From Mesorhizobium sp. B2-7-1 (GTDB lineage: Bacteria; Pseudomonadota; Alphaproteobacteria; Rhizobiales; Rhizobiaceae): a DNA stretch of 64,000 nt. The translations under genes and the position numbers were made by a program. The notes beneath the pieces are model-generated. The model did not search any database and was not told where the DNA came from. It saw nothing but the letters and a program-made list of their open reading frames with translations. Positions 8,876 through 17,058 of the stretch are shown here, one piece after another. The stretch lies in assembly GCF_006440735.1 (NCBI RefSeq), contig NZ_VFUA01000013.1, positions 1-64,000 of the forward strand, written 5' to 3'. Numbering within the stretch: the stretch's first letter is position 1; every line of letters starts with the position of its first letter.

Positions 8876-9895
8876 TCAGCCGGCGGCCGATGCTTTTTCC
8901 AGAAGGTCGGCATAGTGACGCCGTGAAACGTCTGGATGCGACCTCAGACGGCTCTTCAGCACATTGGTCCCGACATTGCGGAACAGCGGATTGTCGGGGT
9001 CGCTGGCCGGGCCGCGCGCTTCGGCGGCGAGTTCCTCGGGCAGGTCGAGCAGCGGGATCGTCGCGTCGAGGCGGGCGCTGAAGAAGAACGGCACGGAAAT
9101 GCGCTCGACGCCGGCCGGCGGCGTCACCACGCGGTGCACAGTTGCCCTGAGATAGCCGTTCGAGGCGAGTTCGAGCAGCGAGCCGATGTTGACGACGAGC
9201 GTTCGCGGGATGGGATCGACATCGACCCAGCTGCCATCATACTCGACCTGCAGGCCCTTGTTCTCGTCCTGCAGCAGCAGGGTGAGAAAACCGCCATCCT
9301 TGTGCGCGCCGACGCCCTGGTCGTCACCGGTGGCATCGCGGCCGGGATAGCGCACGATCTTCATGCGATGGTTCGGCTCGCCGCGATAGATCGGGTCGAA
9401 AGCGTCTTCCGGTTGGTCGAGCGACAGCGCGAAAGCCTTGAGCAGCCGGATCGCCACGTCGGTCGCCTTGGCTTGCCAGGCAAGCAGCGCGGGCTTGAGA
9501 TCGGGAAGTGCTGCGGGCCACTGGTTCGGGCCTTGCAGCCGCGTCCAAGCCGGCACGCCCAGCCCTTGCGAAACGGCCGGGCGCTCGACCCCGATGTCCA
9601 ACTGCTCGCGCCAGTCGGCCTTGCCCCTGGTCAGCTCGCCACCGGCGCGCGTATAGCCACGAAACTGCGGCGACTTCACCATCTCGATGCCGAGCTTGTC
9701 GGCTTCCGGCAGGGCGAAGAAGCGGCGCGCCGCGTCGAGCACCGCATCGATTTCCGGCTGGGTGATGCCGTGGCCGCTCAGATAGAAGAAGCCGACATCG
9801 CGGGCTGCCGTGCGCAAATCAAACAAGAAAGTTCGAAGCTCCGACGGGCCCTGCTCCAGGCGGTCGAGATCGAGCACCGGCATTATTCTGGGCAT
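8876..9895 (-). CDS. 2-oxoglutarate/Fe(II)-dependent oxygenase, isopenicillin N synthase family
   Basis: Non-haem iron dioxygenase of 339 residues. The double-stranded beta-helix core carries the iron triad His198 and Asp200 (GAHKDGG) and His254 (TVHRVV), with the RxS motif at Arg265-Ser267 that binds 2-oxoglutarate. The N-terminal domain (AARDVGFFYLSGHG) is typical of the IPNS/plant 2OG-dioxygenase group. The start at 9895 has GAGGAG eight bases upstream; longer readings run through the palindromic repeat at 9930-9971. A single-gene unit with its own terminator at 8681-8711. The substrate cannot be told from sequence, and nothing links it to the adjacent hpa or met genes. Confidence 0.85.
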   Translation of the reverse strand: MPRIMPVLDLDRLEQGPSELRTFLFDLRTAARDVGFFYLSGHGITQPEIDAVLDAARRFFALPEADKLGIEMVKSPQFRGYTRAGGELTRGKADWREQLDIGVERPAVSQGLGVPAWTRLQGPNQWPAALPDLKPALLAWQAKATDVAIRLLKAFALSLDQPEDAFDPIYRGEPNHRMKIVRYPGRDATGDDQGVGAHKDGGFLTLLLQDENKGLQVEYDGSWVDVDPIPRTLVVNIGSLLELASNGYLRATVHRVVTPPAGVERISVPFFFSARLDATIPLLDLPEELAAEARGPASDPDNPLFRNVGTNVLKSRLRSHPDVSRRHYADLLEKASAAG

Positions 9896-9929
9896 GGACA
9901 GGCTCCTCTTGGCGTAACTCTTGTTTTTC

Positions 9930-9971
9930 GCAATTCCGGACGGAAAACCGCTGCACTTTCCTTGGAATTGC
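9930..9971. repeat. Dispersed palindromic repeat, copy 1
   Basis: GCAATTCCGGACGGAAAACC...GGAATTGC, with complementary ends GCAATTCC/GGAATTGC and an internal CGG-AAAA-CCG hairpin. A second copy in the same orientation is at 23065-23108, differing by two inserted bases and one substitution. It lies just upstream of the 2OG oxygenase gene. Confidence 0.85.
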
Positions 9972-10118
9972 TCTAGCGCCCCTGCCGCAAGATGACATGC
10001 GCGCCATTGCGGGTGAAGAAACGCGCCGACCAATCTCATTGCAAACGGCGCAAGCCGGCGCTCAATTCCCGGCTTTTGCGGCAAATTGCGTTCGCGACGC
10101 CACCCATGCCCTGCCCTG

Positions 10119-10772
10119 TCAGCGATGATCCAGCCTTGCGACCAGCCGGTCGCCGATCCACTGGATGCCGCAGACCAGCACGATCAGCACAATGACCACG
10201 GCGACCATGACGCTGGTCTCGAAGCGCTGGTAGCCATAGCGGATGGCGAGGTCGCCGAGGCCGCCGGCGCCGATCGCGCCGGCCATGGCCGAGGCGCCGA
10301 CGAGCGTCACCAGCGTCACCGTGAAGCCGGCGACGATGCCGGGCAACGCTTCCGGCACCAGCACCTCGCGGATGATGGTCCAGCGGTTGCCACCCATGGC
10401 GCGCGCCGCCTCGATCAAGCCGTGGTCGACCTCGCGCAGCGAGACTTCGGCGATGCGGGCGTAGTAAGGCGTCGCGGCGATCGACAGCGGCACGATCGCC
10501 GCCCAGGTGCCTATCGAGGTGCCGACGATCAGCCGCGTCACCGGGATGAGCGCCACCAGCAGGATGATGAAGGGCACCGAGCGGAAGCCATTGATGATGG
10601 CGCCGAGGATGCGGTTGAGCCAAAGGCTTTCGGCGATGCCGCCACGATCGGTGGCGACCAGCGCCAGACCGAGCGGCAGGCCGAAGACCAGCGAAATGAT
10701 ACCGGACGCGCCGGTCATCAGCACCGTCTCCCAGATCGAGCGGAGCAGGAGTTCAAACAGGATCGGCGACAT
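10119..10772 (-). CDS. metI: D-methionine ABC transporter permease
   Basis: Inner-membrane permease of 217 residues with five to six hydrophobic segments. The EAA-type cytoplasmic loop for contact with the ATPase reads GLIEAARAMGGNRWTIIREVLVPEALPGI, and the IGAGGLGDLAIRYGYQRF segment is diagnostic for MetI. The ATG at 10772 has GGAGG nine bases upstream and overlaps the end of metN by 20 bases, indicating translational coupling. Last gene of the metQ-metN-metI operon. Confidence 0.95.
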   Translation of the reverse strand: MSPILFELLLRSIWETVLMTGASGIISLVFGLPLGLALVATDRGGIAESLWLNRILGAIINGFRSVPFIILLVALIPVTRLIVGTSIGTWAAIVPLSIAATPYYARIAEVSLREVDHGLIEAARAMGGNRWTIIREVLVPEALPGIVAGFTVTLVTLVGASAMAGAIGAGGLGDLAIRYGYQRFETSVMVAVVIVLIVLVCGIQWIGDRLVARLDHR

Positions 10773-11844
10773 GGCCAAGCACCTCCACCCGCGCCCCGCG
10801 GTCTTTCAGGAAAGCGATAACTGCCGCCAGATGCGCGGCGTCGGCTCCAGGAACCGCCACGAACAGCGTGCCGACCGGCTGCTGCTGCACGTGGTCGATA
10901 CCGCCATGCACAAGCCGGAACGGGCCGGGCACGTTGGCGCTCAGCTCCGAGAACAGCGGGCCACGTGCCGCTTCGCCGGCGACATCGATCCGAAGAATAG
11001 TTTCCGCGCCTTCGCCTTTGGCCAATCGGCTGGCGATCTCCGGCGGCAGTTGCGGCCGGATGCCGCCGAGCAGGCTGCGGGTGATCTCCGATTTCGGGTT
11101 GGCGAAGACCTGCCAGACGGCGCCCTCCTCGACGATCCGGCCGGCATCGATCACCGCCACGCGGTCGGCGATGGAACGGATCACCTCCATCTCGTGCGTG
11201 ATGAGCAGGATGGTCAGCCCGAGCCTGGAATTGATGTCCTTGAGCAGCGCCAGGATCGAGCGCGTCGTCTCCGGATCGAGCGCCGAGGTCGCTTCGTCGG
11301 ACAAGAGCAGCGCCGGGCGCGCGGCGAGCGCCCTGGCGATGCCGACACGCTGCTTCTGTCCGCCCGACAGCGAGGCCGGATAGGCTTTGGCTTTCTCAGA
11401 AAGGCCGACCAGTTGCAGCAACTCGGCCGCGCGCGTCATGCGCTCGGCGCGGGGCCGCCCTTCGATCTTGAGCGGCAGCGCGACATTCTCCTCGACGGTC
11501 TTCGCCGACAGAAGGTTGAAGTGCTGGAACACCATGCCGATGCGGCGGCGCAGCGGCTGCAGTTCGCGTTCGCCCAGACGGCCGATCTCGCTGCCTTCGA
11601 TGAAGACCTCGCCGGAATCGGGCCGCTCCAGCCCGTTCAGACAGCGGATCAGCGTCGACTTGCCGGCGCCGCTGCGGCCGATGATACCGAGGATCTCGCC
11701 CTTCTTCACGTTAAGCGAAACGCCGTCGAGCGCCGCCGTCGCGCCGAAGCGGCGCTTCAGGTCGACGAGGCGGACGACGTCTTGCGACCTCGTGGGATCG
11801 ATAACGACCGGGTCGCCTATCTCGGCCGTGACGTGCTGGTTCAT
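10753..11844 (-). CDS. metN: Methionine ABC transporter ATP-binding protein
   Basis: ATPase of 363 residues energising methionine import. Walker A is GRSGAGKST (about 56-64), the signature is LSGGQKQRVGIARAL, and the switch His appears in ITHEM. The last 90 residues form the NIL/ACT domain through which intracellular methionine inhibits MetN transport. I use the ATG at 11844; a TTG 60 bases upstream is unsupported. Second gene of the operon, about 80 bases after metQ. Confidence 0.95.
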   Translation of the reverse strand: MNQHVTAEIGDPVVIDPTRSQDVVRLVDLKRRFGATAALDGVSLNVKKGEILGIIGRSGAGKSTLIRCLNGLERPDSGEVFIEGSEIGRLGERELQPLRRRIGMVFQHFNLLSAKTVEENVALPLKIEGRPRAERMTRAAELLQLVGLSEKAKAYPASLSGGQKQRVGIARALAARPALLLSDEATSALDPETTRSILALLKDINSRLGLTILLITHEMEVIRSIADRVAVIDAGRIVEEGAVWQVFANPKSEITRSLLGGIRPQLPPEIASRLAKGEGAETILRIDVAGEAARGPLFSELSANVPGPFRLVHGGIDHVQQQPVGTLFVAVPGADAAHLAAVIAFLKDRGARVEVLGHVADPV

Positions 11845-11925
11845 CTCTGTTTCCGTTTCAGTGCCGCTCAAACGCGACGGCGGCCCGCTCAACAGCGGAG
11901 CCAACTTCCGACAGCCAGGCCCCGA

Positions 11926-12777
11926 TCAATAGGCGCTGATCCCGGTGCCCTTGTAGACCTTGTCGAACTCAGCCTTGACCGCCTCGTTCTGGTAGGAGGC
12001 GACCAGCGCCTTCACCCAGGGCTCGTTCTCGGTTCCTGCCTTGACGGCGATGAAGTTGCGGTAAGGGTTGTCGGCCACCGGTTCCTGCGCGATGCGGTTT
12101 TCAGGGCCGAGGCCGCTTTTCAGCGCCCAGTCGGTGTTGACGACGGCGGCATCGAGATCCTCCACCGAGCGGCCGACGATGCCGGCGTCGAGTTCCTTGA
12201 TCTCGAGCTTCTTCGGGTTGTCGGCAATGTCGGCGGTGGTCGCCAGGATGCCGGTGCCCTCCTTGAGCTTGATCAGACCCTCATGCTCCAGGACGTGCAG
12301 AGCACGGCCTTCGTTGGACGGGTCGTTCGGCAGGCCGATGACGGCGCCCTCGGGCAGCTCGGCGACCTTGGCGTGCTTCTTCGAATAGAGGCCGATCGGC
12401 CAGACGCCGGTATAGCCGACCGGCACGATGTGGTAGCCCTGCGTCTTGATCTGGTTGTCGAGATAGGGCTTGTGCTGGAAGGCGTTGGCGTCGATCTCGC
12501 CGCGCTCCAGCGCCTCGTTGGGCTGGGTGTAGTCGTTGAAGACGACGGTCTCGATCGTCAGCCCTTTCTTGGCCGCCTCGGCGGTGACGACGCGCCAGAC
12601 ATCCTCGTCCTCGCCGCTGATGATGCCCACCTTGATCGCCTTCTTGTCTTCGGCGAAGGACGGCGACGGTCCGGCGAAGCCGACCACGGCAAGCGTCGTA
12701 GCGAAAAGCGCGGCAAGTCCGGCGCGCCTGGTGATTGACGTAACGAGAGAATTTGAAGCGTTGCCGCGTTCGGACAT
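11926..12777 (-). CDS. metQ: Methionine-binding periplasmic protein
   Basis: NlpA/MetQ-family solute-binding protein of 283 residues. An N-terminal signal with an RR pair (TSITRRAGLAALF) ends near Ala42 (SFA/ED). There is no lipobox cysteine, so it is expected to be soluble in the periplasm rather than a lipoprotein as in E. coli. Conserved binding segments include NDYTQPNEAL, DANAFQHKPYLD and GLPNDPSNEGRALH. The ATG at 12777 has AAGGA eight bases upstream. Promoter-distal order is metQ-metN-metI. I looked for a SAM riboswitch in the 200-base leader and did not see the SAM-II core; the leader does hold a TGATATCA palindrome at 12831-12838. Confidence 0.93.
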   Translation of the reverse strand: MSERGNASNSLVTSITRRAGLAALFATTLAVVGFAGPSPSFAEDKKAIKVGIISGEDEDVWRVVTAEAAKKGLTIETVVFNDYTQPNEALERGEIDANAFQHKPYLDNQIKTQGYHIVPVGYTGVWPIGLYSKKHAKVAELPEGAVIGLPNDPSNEGRALHVLEHEGLIKLKEGTGILATTADIADNPKKLEIKELDAGIVGRSVEDLDAAVVNTDWALKSGLGPENRIAQEPVADNPYRNFIAVKAGTENEPWVKALVASYQNEAVKAEFDKVYKGTGISAY

Positions 12778-12985
12778 GATGCGTTCCTTGCGATCCTGAA
12801 ATCACTTTGGCCTGGCGGGATGCGAAGCCTTGATATCAGCATCACCAATGCTGCCCGGTCAGGCAAAGAAGCGCATTTCCTCTCAGGCGGAGCGCGGAAA
12901 ATATTCTCTCAAAGATTTTATGACTTGGAGCATGCCAGCCGCTGGCAAGCCGGTTTGGGCCGGTCAAGGTCCGAAGCGATGACGC

Positions 12986-13783
12986 TTAAGAGGCTTGCCG
13001 CGCAGCGCGCCAGCTCAATCGGCCATTCCCCCGCAGGCGAGGCACCGTCGGCAGGCCTCGCACTTCCTGAACGCCGAAGCCCAGGCGCGTCAGGCAGGCC
13101 CGCGCCAGGGCCGCATTGCTGTCGATGACGATCAATCCGTTCGTGTCACCGAGGCTGGCCGACACGACCGACAGTTCGGTGCAGCCGAGAAGTGCCGCAT
13201 CGGCGCCAGCCAGTTGCGCGAGATGAAGCGCCCGCTCGGTTTCAGCCGCGGCCTGCGCGATCGAGCCGGCCTTGACGAGGCCGATGGCGCTGTCGACGCG
13301 TTCCTGGAACTCCGTGTCCGCGGGAAGGCAAGGCTCGAAACCCGCCACCGATATCCTCTCCTGATAGAAACCGGAGGCAAGCGTGCCCCGGGTTGCGAGA
13401 TTCGCAACCCTGCCCCGGTCCAAGCCGCGGCGGATTTCCGCCGCCACCGCGTCGCCGATGTGGATGATCTCGGCCTGCGAGTTCGCCACCAGCTTTTCAT
13501 ACCAATGATGAGCGGTGTTGCAGGGCATGGCGATGCAGGCAACGCCGAGCGCGTTCAGCGTCGAGACCGCGGCCATCAGCGGCGCCAGCGGCCCGTCATG
13601 TCCGGCCAGGATCGCTTCGGTCCGGTTGGGCAGTTGCGGCACGCTGAGGATGACGGAAGGCACATGCTGGTTGTCGCTGAACGCCTCGGTCATCCGGGTC
13701 AGCTTGAAATAGAAGTCCGCCGATGCCAGCGGCCCGAGACCGCCGATGATGCCAAGCTTAGGACGAATGCTGTCGTCGATCAT
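12986..13783 (-). CDS. Aspartate/glutamate racemase family protein
   Basis: PLP-independent amino-acid racemase of 265 residues. The two catalytic cysteines of the family are present, Cys88 in MPCNTAHHWY and Cys201 in LLGCTELS, and the N-terminus GIIGGLGPLAS is typical of the aspartate racemase/YgeA group. It is the last gene of an operon with a symporter and a periplasmic binding protein, overlapping the symporter stop by four bases. A role in using D-aspartate, D-glutamate or a related acid imported by the symporter is inferred; broad-specificity YgeA-like racemization is an alternative. Confidence 0.85.
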   Translation of the reverse strand: MIDDSIRPKLGIIGGLGPLASADFYFKLTRMTEAFSDNQHVPSVILSVPQLPNRTEAILAGHDGPLAPLMAAVSTLNALGVACIAMPCNTAHHWYEKLVANSQAEIIHIGDAVAAEIRRGLDRGRVANLATRGTLASGFYQERISVAGFEPCLPADTEFQERVDSAIGLVKAGSIAQAAAETERALHLAQLAGADAALLGCTELSVVSASLGDTNGLIVIDSNAALARACLTRLGFGVQEVRGLPTVPRLRGNGRLSWRAARQAS

Positions 13784-15144
13784 CGGACGGGCTCGGCTTC
13801 GAACTCGCCCGCGACCGTTTCATCGGACTGCGTCGTCTCCCTGTGGTTGGGCGCGATCATGGCCGTGCTCGCCGCCACGGTGCAGACGCTGGACAGCGTC
13901 ATGAACGTATCGACGGCCGCATCCACCGCCACGAACAGGGCGAACGCTGCCTCGAAGGGAAGCTTCAGGTAACCGCAGACGATCGACATCTGGGACAGGA
14001 TGAGCAGGCTGCCCATGCCGCCGGTGGTCAGCGCCAGAAGTGCGGAGACGATGCCGACGAGCAAGAGATCAGGGATCGCCAGTTGATGGCCGTAGAGCTG
14101 GGCGATGAACAGGGCACCCGAGGTGTAGACCAGCGCCGGGCCTGTTCGCAGCAAAGCCGCCTGCAGCGGCACGAGCAACTCGACGACGACAAGGTTGAAG
14201 CGCAGGCGCTCGCTCAACAGGTTGATGACCCATGGCAACGAAGCGACCGAGGAGCGTGTGGTGATGGCCACCATCAGGAGCGGCTGGCAGGTCCTGATCG
14301 TGGCCCAGTAGCTCCGTCGCGACCGCATGGCGATAATTGCAAACGCGCCGGCGAGGAAGGTCAGGCAGGAAAGGCCCATCACCAGCAGATAGCCGCCCAT
14401 CAGCATCAGCGGCTTGGTGCCGGTCGACGCGGTCTGGTCCGCGATCAGGATGAAGGTCGCGAAGGGCAGCCCCCAGACGAACCAGTTGGTCAGCACCGTG
14501 CACGCCCGGTACACCGCGTTGAGCGCTTGCGACAGGCTGAGCGACGAGGGCTGCGGAATCTTGCCCATCGCCAGACCGAAAAGCAGGCAGAATAACAGGA
14601 CCTGGATGGTCTGGCCCGAGGCCAACGCGTTGAAGACGTTGTTCGGCACCAGGTCCATGAAGATCGAATGCCCGGCGTTCGGATCGCCGGTCGATGGCGG
14701 CGGCTGGAACGGGAATGCGAGATCGGTGGAGACGCTGCCCTGGGAATTGATGAACTCGCCGAGCTCGATGCGCGACTGCGGGTTCTCGATCTGGCCGGGC
14801 TTGAGGATCAGCGAATAGGTGCCGCTCACCAGCACGGCAAGGAACGACACGACCAGAACGGCTATGCCCACCTTGCCAAGATAGCGGACCGATTTCGGAT
14901 CCTGGACCATCGCGGTGATGGAGAAGATGACGGACGAGACCAGATAGGGCAAGACGACCATCTTTAGGAAATTCAGGTAGATCTGCGCAACCGGACTGAT
15001 GGCGTGGGCGAAGGCCGGGTAATAGAGGCCGCACAGGATCCCGGCCAGGATCATGATCATCGTCGTCAACGGCGAGCGCAGGATGCGCTTTGCCGCCAGG
15101 CGCCAATCGAAAGACATGGGTGCGGCTACATCCGAGACGGCCAT
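13780..15144 (-). CDS. Dicarboxylate/amino acid:cation symporter (DAACS family)
   Basis: Integral membrane transporter of 454 residues with the GltP/DctA fold: eight hydrophobic helices plus two re-entrant hairpins. Signature segments are the SSVIFSIT/NFLKMVVLPYLVSSV region in helix 3 and TRSSVASLPWVINLL, corresponding to hairpin 1 of glutamate carriers (serine-rich motif). Expected to co-import Na+ or H+ with an acidic amino acid or dicarboxylate. It is sandwiched between a solute-binding protein gene (two-base gap) and a racemase gene (4-base overlap), so the three are translated together. Confidence 0.88.
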   Translation of the reverse strand: MAVSDVAAPMSFDWRLAAKRILRSPLTTMIMILAGILCGLYYPAFAHAISPVAQIYLNFLKMVVLPYLVSSVIFSITAMVQDPKSVRYLGKVGIAVLVVSFLAVLVSGTYSLILKPGQIENPQSRIELGEFINSQGSVSTDLAFPFQPPPSTGDPNAGHSIFMDLVPNNVFNALASGQTIQVLLFCLLFGLAMGKIPQPSSLSLSQALNAVYRACTVLTNWFVWGLPFATFILIADQTASTGTKPLMLMGGYLLVMGLSCLTFLAGAFAIIAMRSRRSYWATIRTCQPLLMVAITTRSSVASLPWVINLLSERLRFNLVVVELLVPLQAALLRTGPALVYTSGALFIAQLYGHQLAIPDLLLVGIVSALLALTTGGMGSLLILSQMSIVCGYLKLPFEAAFALFVAVDAAVDTFMTLSSVCTVAASTAMIAPNHRETTQSDETVAGEFEAEPVR

Positions 15145-15146
15145 TG

Positions 15147-15983
15147 TCAGGCTTTGCTCCCCTGACGATAGCGCGCGATGATCTCGTCAGTGCTGAGGAC
15201 CTGCTGGCCTCGCGCCAGATCGAGATAGAGATCGACGAAGGCCGCCAGATGGGGATTGGCCGGGCTGACGCCGACCGCGATCGTGTCGACCTTGTCCGTC
15301 AGCGTGATCGAGCGCGCGACGACCGTCATCGACGGATCGTCGACCATCAGCTTCTTGATCTCGAAATCGTCGCGATAGGCAAGGTCGATCGTGCCGTTGC
15401 GGATCGCATCGATGACCGTGTTCCAGCCCGCGAAGCGCTGGATCGTGGCGTGCGGGAATGTGGTCGCCGCATAGGTGGCGAAGGATGAGCCTTCGATCAC
15501 GCCGAGATCGCCGGAGAAATCGCGGATGATCTGTTCGGGCGGCTTGCCTTGCGCGATGCGCGCCAGGTTCACGCGGTTGGCAAGCAGCCCCTGGTGCAGC
15601 ATGGCGTAGGGCCGGGAATAGAGGATCGAGCGACCGCGCTGAAGAGTGCGGCTCAGCTTGCCGATCGCCAGATCCGCCTCGCCGGACGTCAGCAGTTGCA
15701 CCATGGCGTCGAAGGTCACGGCGGACCGGTCGAACACCGGTTCGACGCCAAGCTCCGCGGCTATGCCGCGCGCCAGGTCCACGTCGATGCCGCCGTCCCC
15801 CGAGCCGTCGGCCGGGAAGAACGGATCGGAGGCGAAGGCCGGCATGGCGATGCGCAGCTTGTTGACGCCGACGACAGGTTGGGGAGCGTCTTGCGCCTGG
15901 GCCGGCGTGGCCACGGCTTGCGCCTGCGCGATCAGCAGCCCTCCGCCTCCGGCTGCAAACAGCGTGCGACGTGTAAGCGGCAT
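15147..15983 (-). CDS. Periplasmic amino-acid-binding protein (ABC type, family 3) without cognate permease
   Basis: Solute-binding protein of about 278 residues with an RR-containing signal (LTRRTLFAAGGGGLL) and cleavage near the AQA sites. The body matches SBP_bac_3: KLRIAMPAFASDPFF, GGIDVDLARGIAAELG, and GVIEGSSFATYAATTFP. The ATG at 15983 is preferred to a TTG at 15995. Such proteins normally accompany two permeases and an ATPase, but here the next genes are a secondary symporter and a racemase. It may deliver substrate to a distant ABC transporter, to the symporter, or act as a sensor; this is inference. Confidence 0.82.
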   Translation of the reverse strand: MPLTRRTLFAAGGGGLLIAQAQAVATPAQAQDAPQPVVGVNKLRIAMPAFASDPFFPADGSGDGGIDVDLARGIAAELGVEPVFDRSAVTFDAMVQLLTSGEADLAIGKLSRTLQRGRSILYSRPYAMLHQGLLANRVNLARIAQGKPPEQIIRDFSGDLGVIEGSSFATYAATTFPHATIQRFAGWNTVIDAIRNGTIDLAYRDDFEIKKLMVDDPSMTVVARSITLTDKVDTIAVGVSPANPHLAAFVDLYLDLARGQQVLSTDEIIARYRQGSKA

Positions 15984-15995
15984 GCGCGTTCTCAA

Positions 15996-16185
15996 TTCGT
16001 GCGGGGAAGCCGGACAACAAATCTGATAAATGCGCAGTATGCACGCCGAAGTTAAGTAAAGGTATCTTTTATTTTGCGCCTTTTTACATTGCGGATCACT
16101 AAAGTAGCATCAAGAAATATGCATACCTTCTAAAGTAATAAGGCAACGGCGAGGCGCGTTATTGTACCGTTTGCGCAACGGGTCG
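15996..16185. promoter_or_regulatory. AT-rich control region with direct repeat CTAAAGTA
   Basis: This 190-base gap is markedly AT-richer than its surroundings. The 8-mer CTAAAGTA occurs at 16099-16106 and 16130-16137, start to start 31 bases, close to three helical turns, which would put two protein dimers on one face of the DNA. It is upstream of the binding-protein/symporter/racemase operon. No regulator gene adjoins, so the cognate factor is unknown. Confidence 0.35.
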
Positions 16186-16869
16186 TCAGAACGTCTCGAC
16201 CCAGGGCCTGAGATCGACCTCGAAGCTCCAGGCGCTGCGATGCTGACGATGGGTGGCGAGATAAGTCTCGGCGATCGCATCGGGTGACAGGTGGCTGTCC
16301 GTCCGCTCGGGCGTCCTCGCGGGCGAGGCGATCTGGCCATCGATGATGAAATGCGCGACGTGGATGTTCTTCGGGCCGAGCTCGCGCGCCATCGATTGCG
16401 CCAGGCCGCGCAGGCCGAATTTAGGCATGGCGAAACCGGCGGAACCGGAAAAGCCTTTGAGGCTTGCGCTGGCGCCGGTGAACAGGATCGAGCCTGAGCC
16501 CCGCGCTATAAGCCGGAGCGCCGCCTGCTGGCCGACCAGGAAGCCGCCATAGGCGCCGACGAGCAAGGCTTGCTTGACCGCCTCGGGATCGAGCTCGGCG
16601 ATCGGGCCGCGCGTGCGGCCGCTGGCGTTGAAGACGGCGATCTCAAGCGGACCAGCCTTGTCGGCCGCCTCGAACAGCCGCTCGACGGAGGCCGCGTCAG
16701 ACACGTCGGTTTCCACGGCTTGGGCGCCGGTTTCCTTGACCAGCGCGGCCAGCTTGTCGACGTTGCGCGCGGCAAGGACGATGCGGAACCCCTCCTTGGC
16801 GAGGAGCCGTGCCAGCGAGGCGCTTAGCCCCGAGCCGGCGCCCGCGATCACCGCAACATTGGCTGCCAT
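16186..16869 (-). CDS. Atypical short-chain dehydrogenase/reductase family protein (catalytic Tyr replaced)
   Basis: Rossmann-fold protein of 227 residues, with GGAGG before the ATG at 16869. The nucleotide-binding glycines are present (IAGAGSGLSASLA) and the usual NNAG is NASG. The active-site YxxxK reads FAMPK, so the catalytic tyrosine is phenylalanine while the lysine stays; the upstream serine region is FTGASAS. The C-terminus HVAHFIIDGQI followed by a short SP-AIAE-Y segment is shared by a family of annotated SDR proteins of unknown function. It may bind a dinucleotide without oxidoreductase activity. Divergent from anmK. Confidence 0.8.
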   Translation of the reverse strand: MAANVAVIAGAGSGLSASLARLLAKEGFRIVLAARNVDKLAALVKETGAQAVETDVSDAASVERLFEAADKAGPLEIAVFNASGRTRGPIAELDPEAVKQALLVGAYGGFLVGQQAALRLIARGSGSILFTGASASLKGFSGSAGFAMPKFGLRGLAQSMARELGPKNIHVAHFIIDGQIASPARTPERTDSHLSPDAIAETYLATHRQHRSAWSFEVDLRPWVETF

Positions 16870-17058
16870 AGCGTTCCTCCTTGAGGTCCCTCGTTGTCGA
16901 ACCTGCAGGCTCGCGCCTTCGGCGACAAGAGGCAAGCACGTGGATGCTCGATTTCCGCCATTTGGCGCAAAAGGCCATCTGGATGGGCGCGGCGGAAGAC
17001 TTGCCTGCCGGGCCAATCCGTCCGACACGTGGATCAAAGACGATTCGAGGACAAAACC

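Noticed and set aside
12778..12985. SAM-sensing riboswitch upstream of metQ
   Set aside because: I looked for the SAM-II core and its GCUAAA segment in the minus-strand leader and did not find it. Only a TGATATCA palindrome is present, which is too little to name a site.
15147..15983. Reading the binding protein as part of a full amino-acid ABC importer
   Set aside because: No permease or ATPase gene of that family lies within the operon or near it; the neighbours are a symporter and a racemase.
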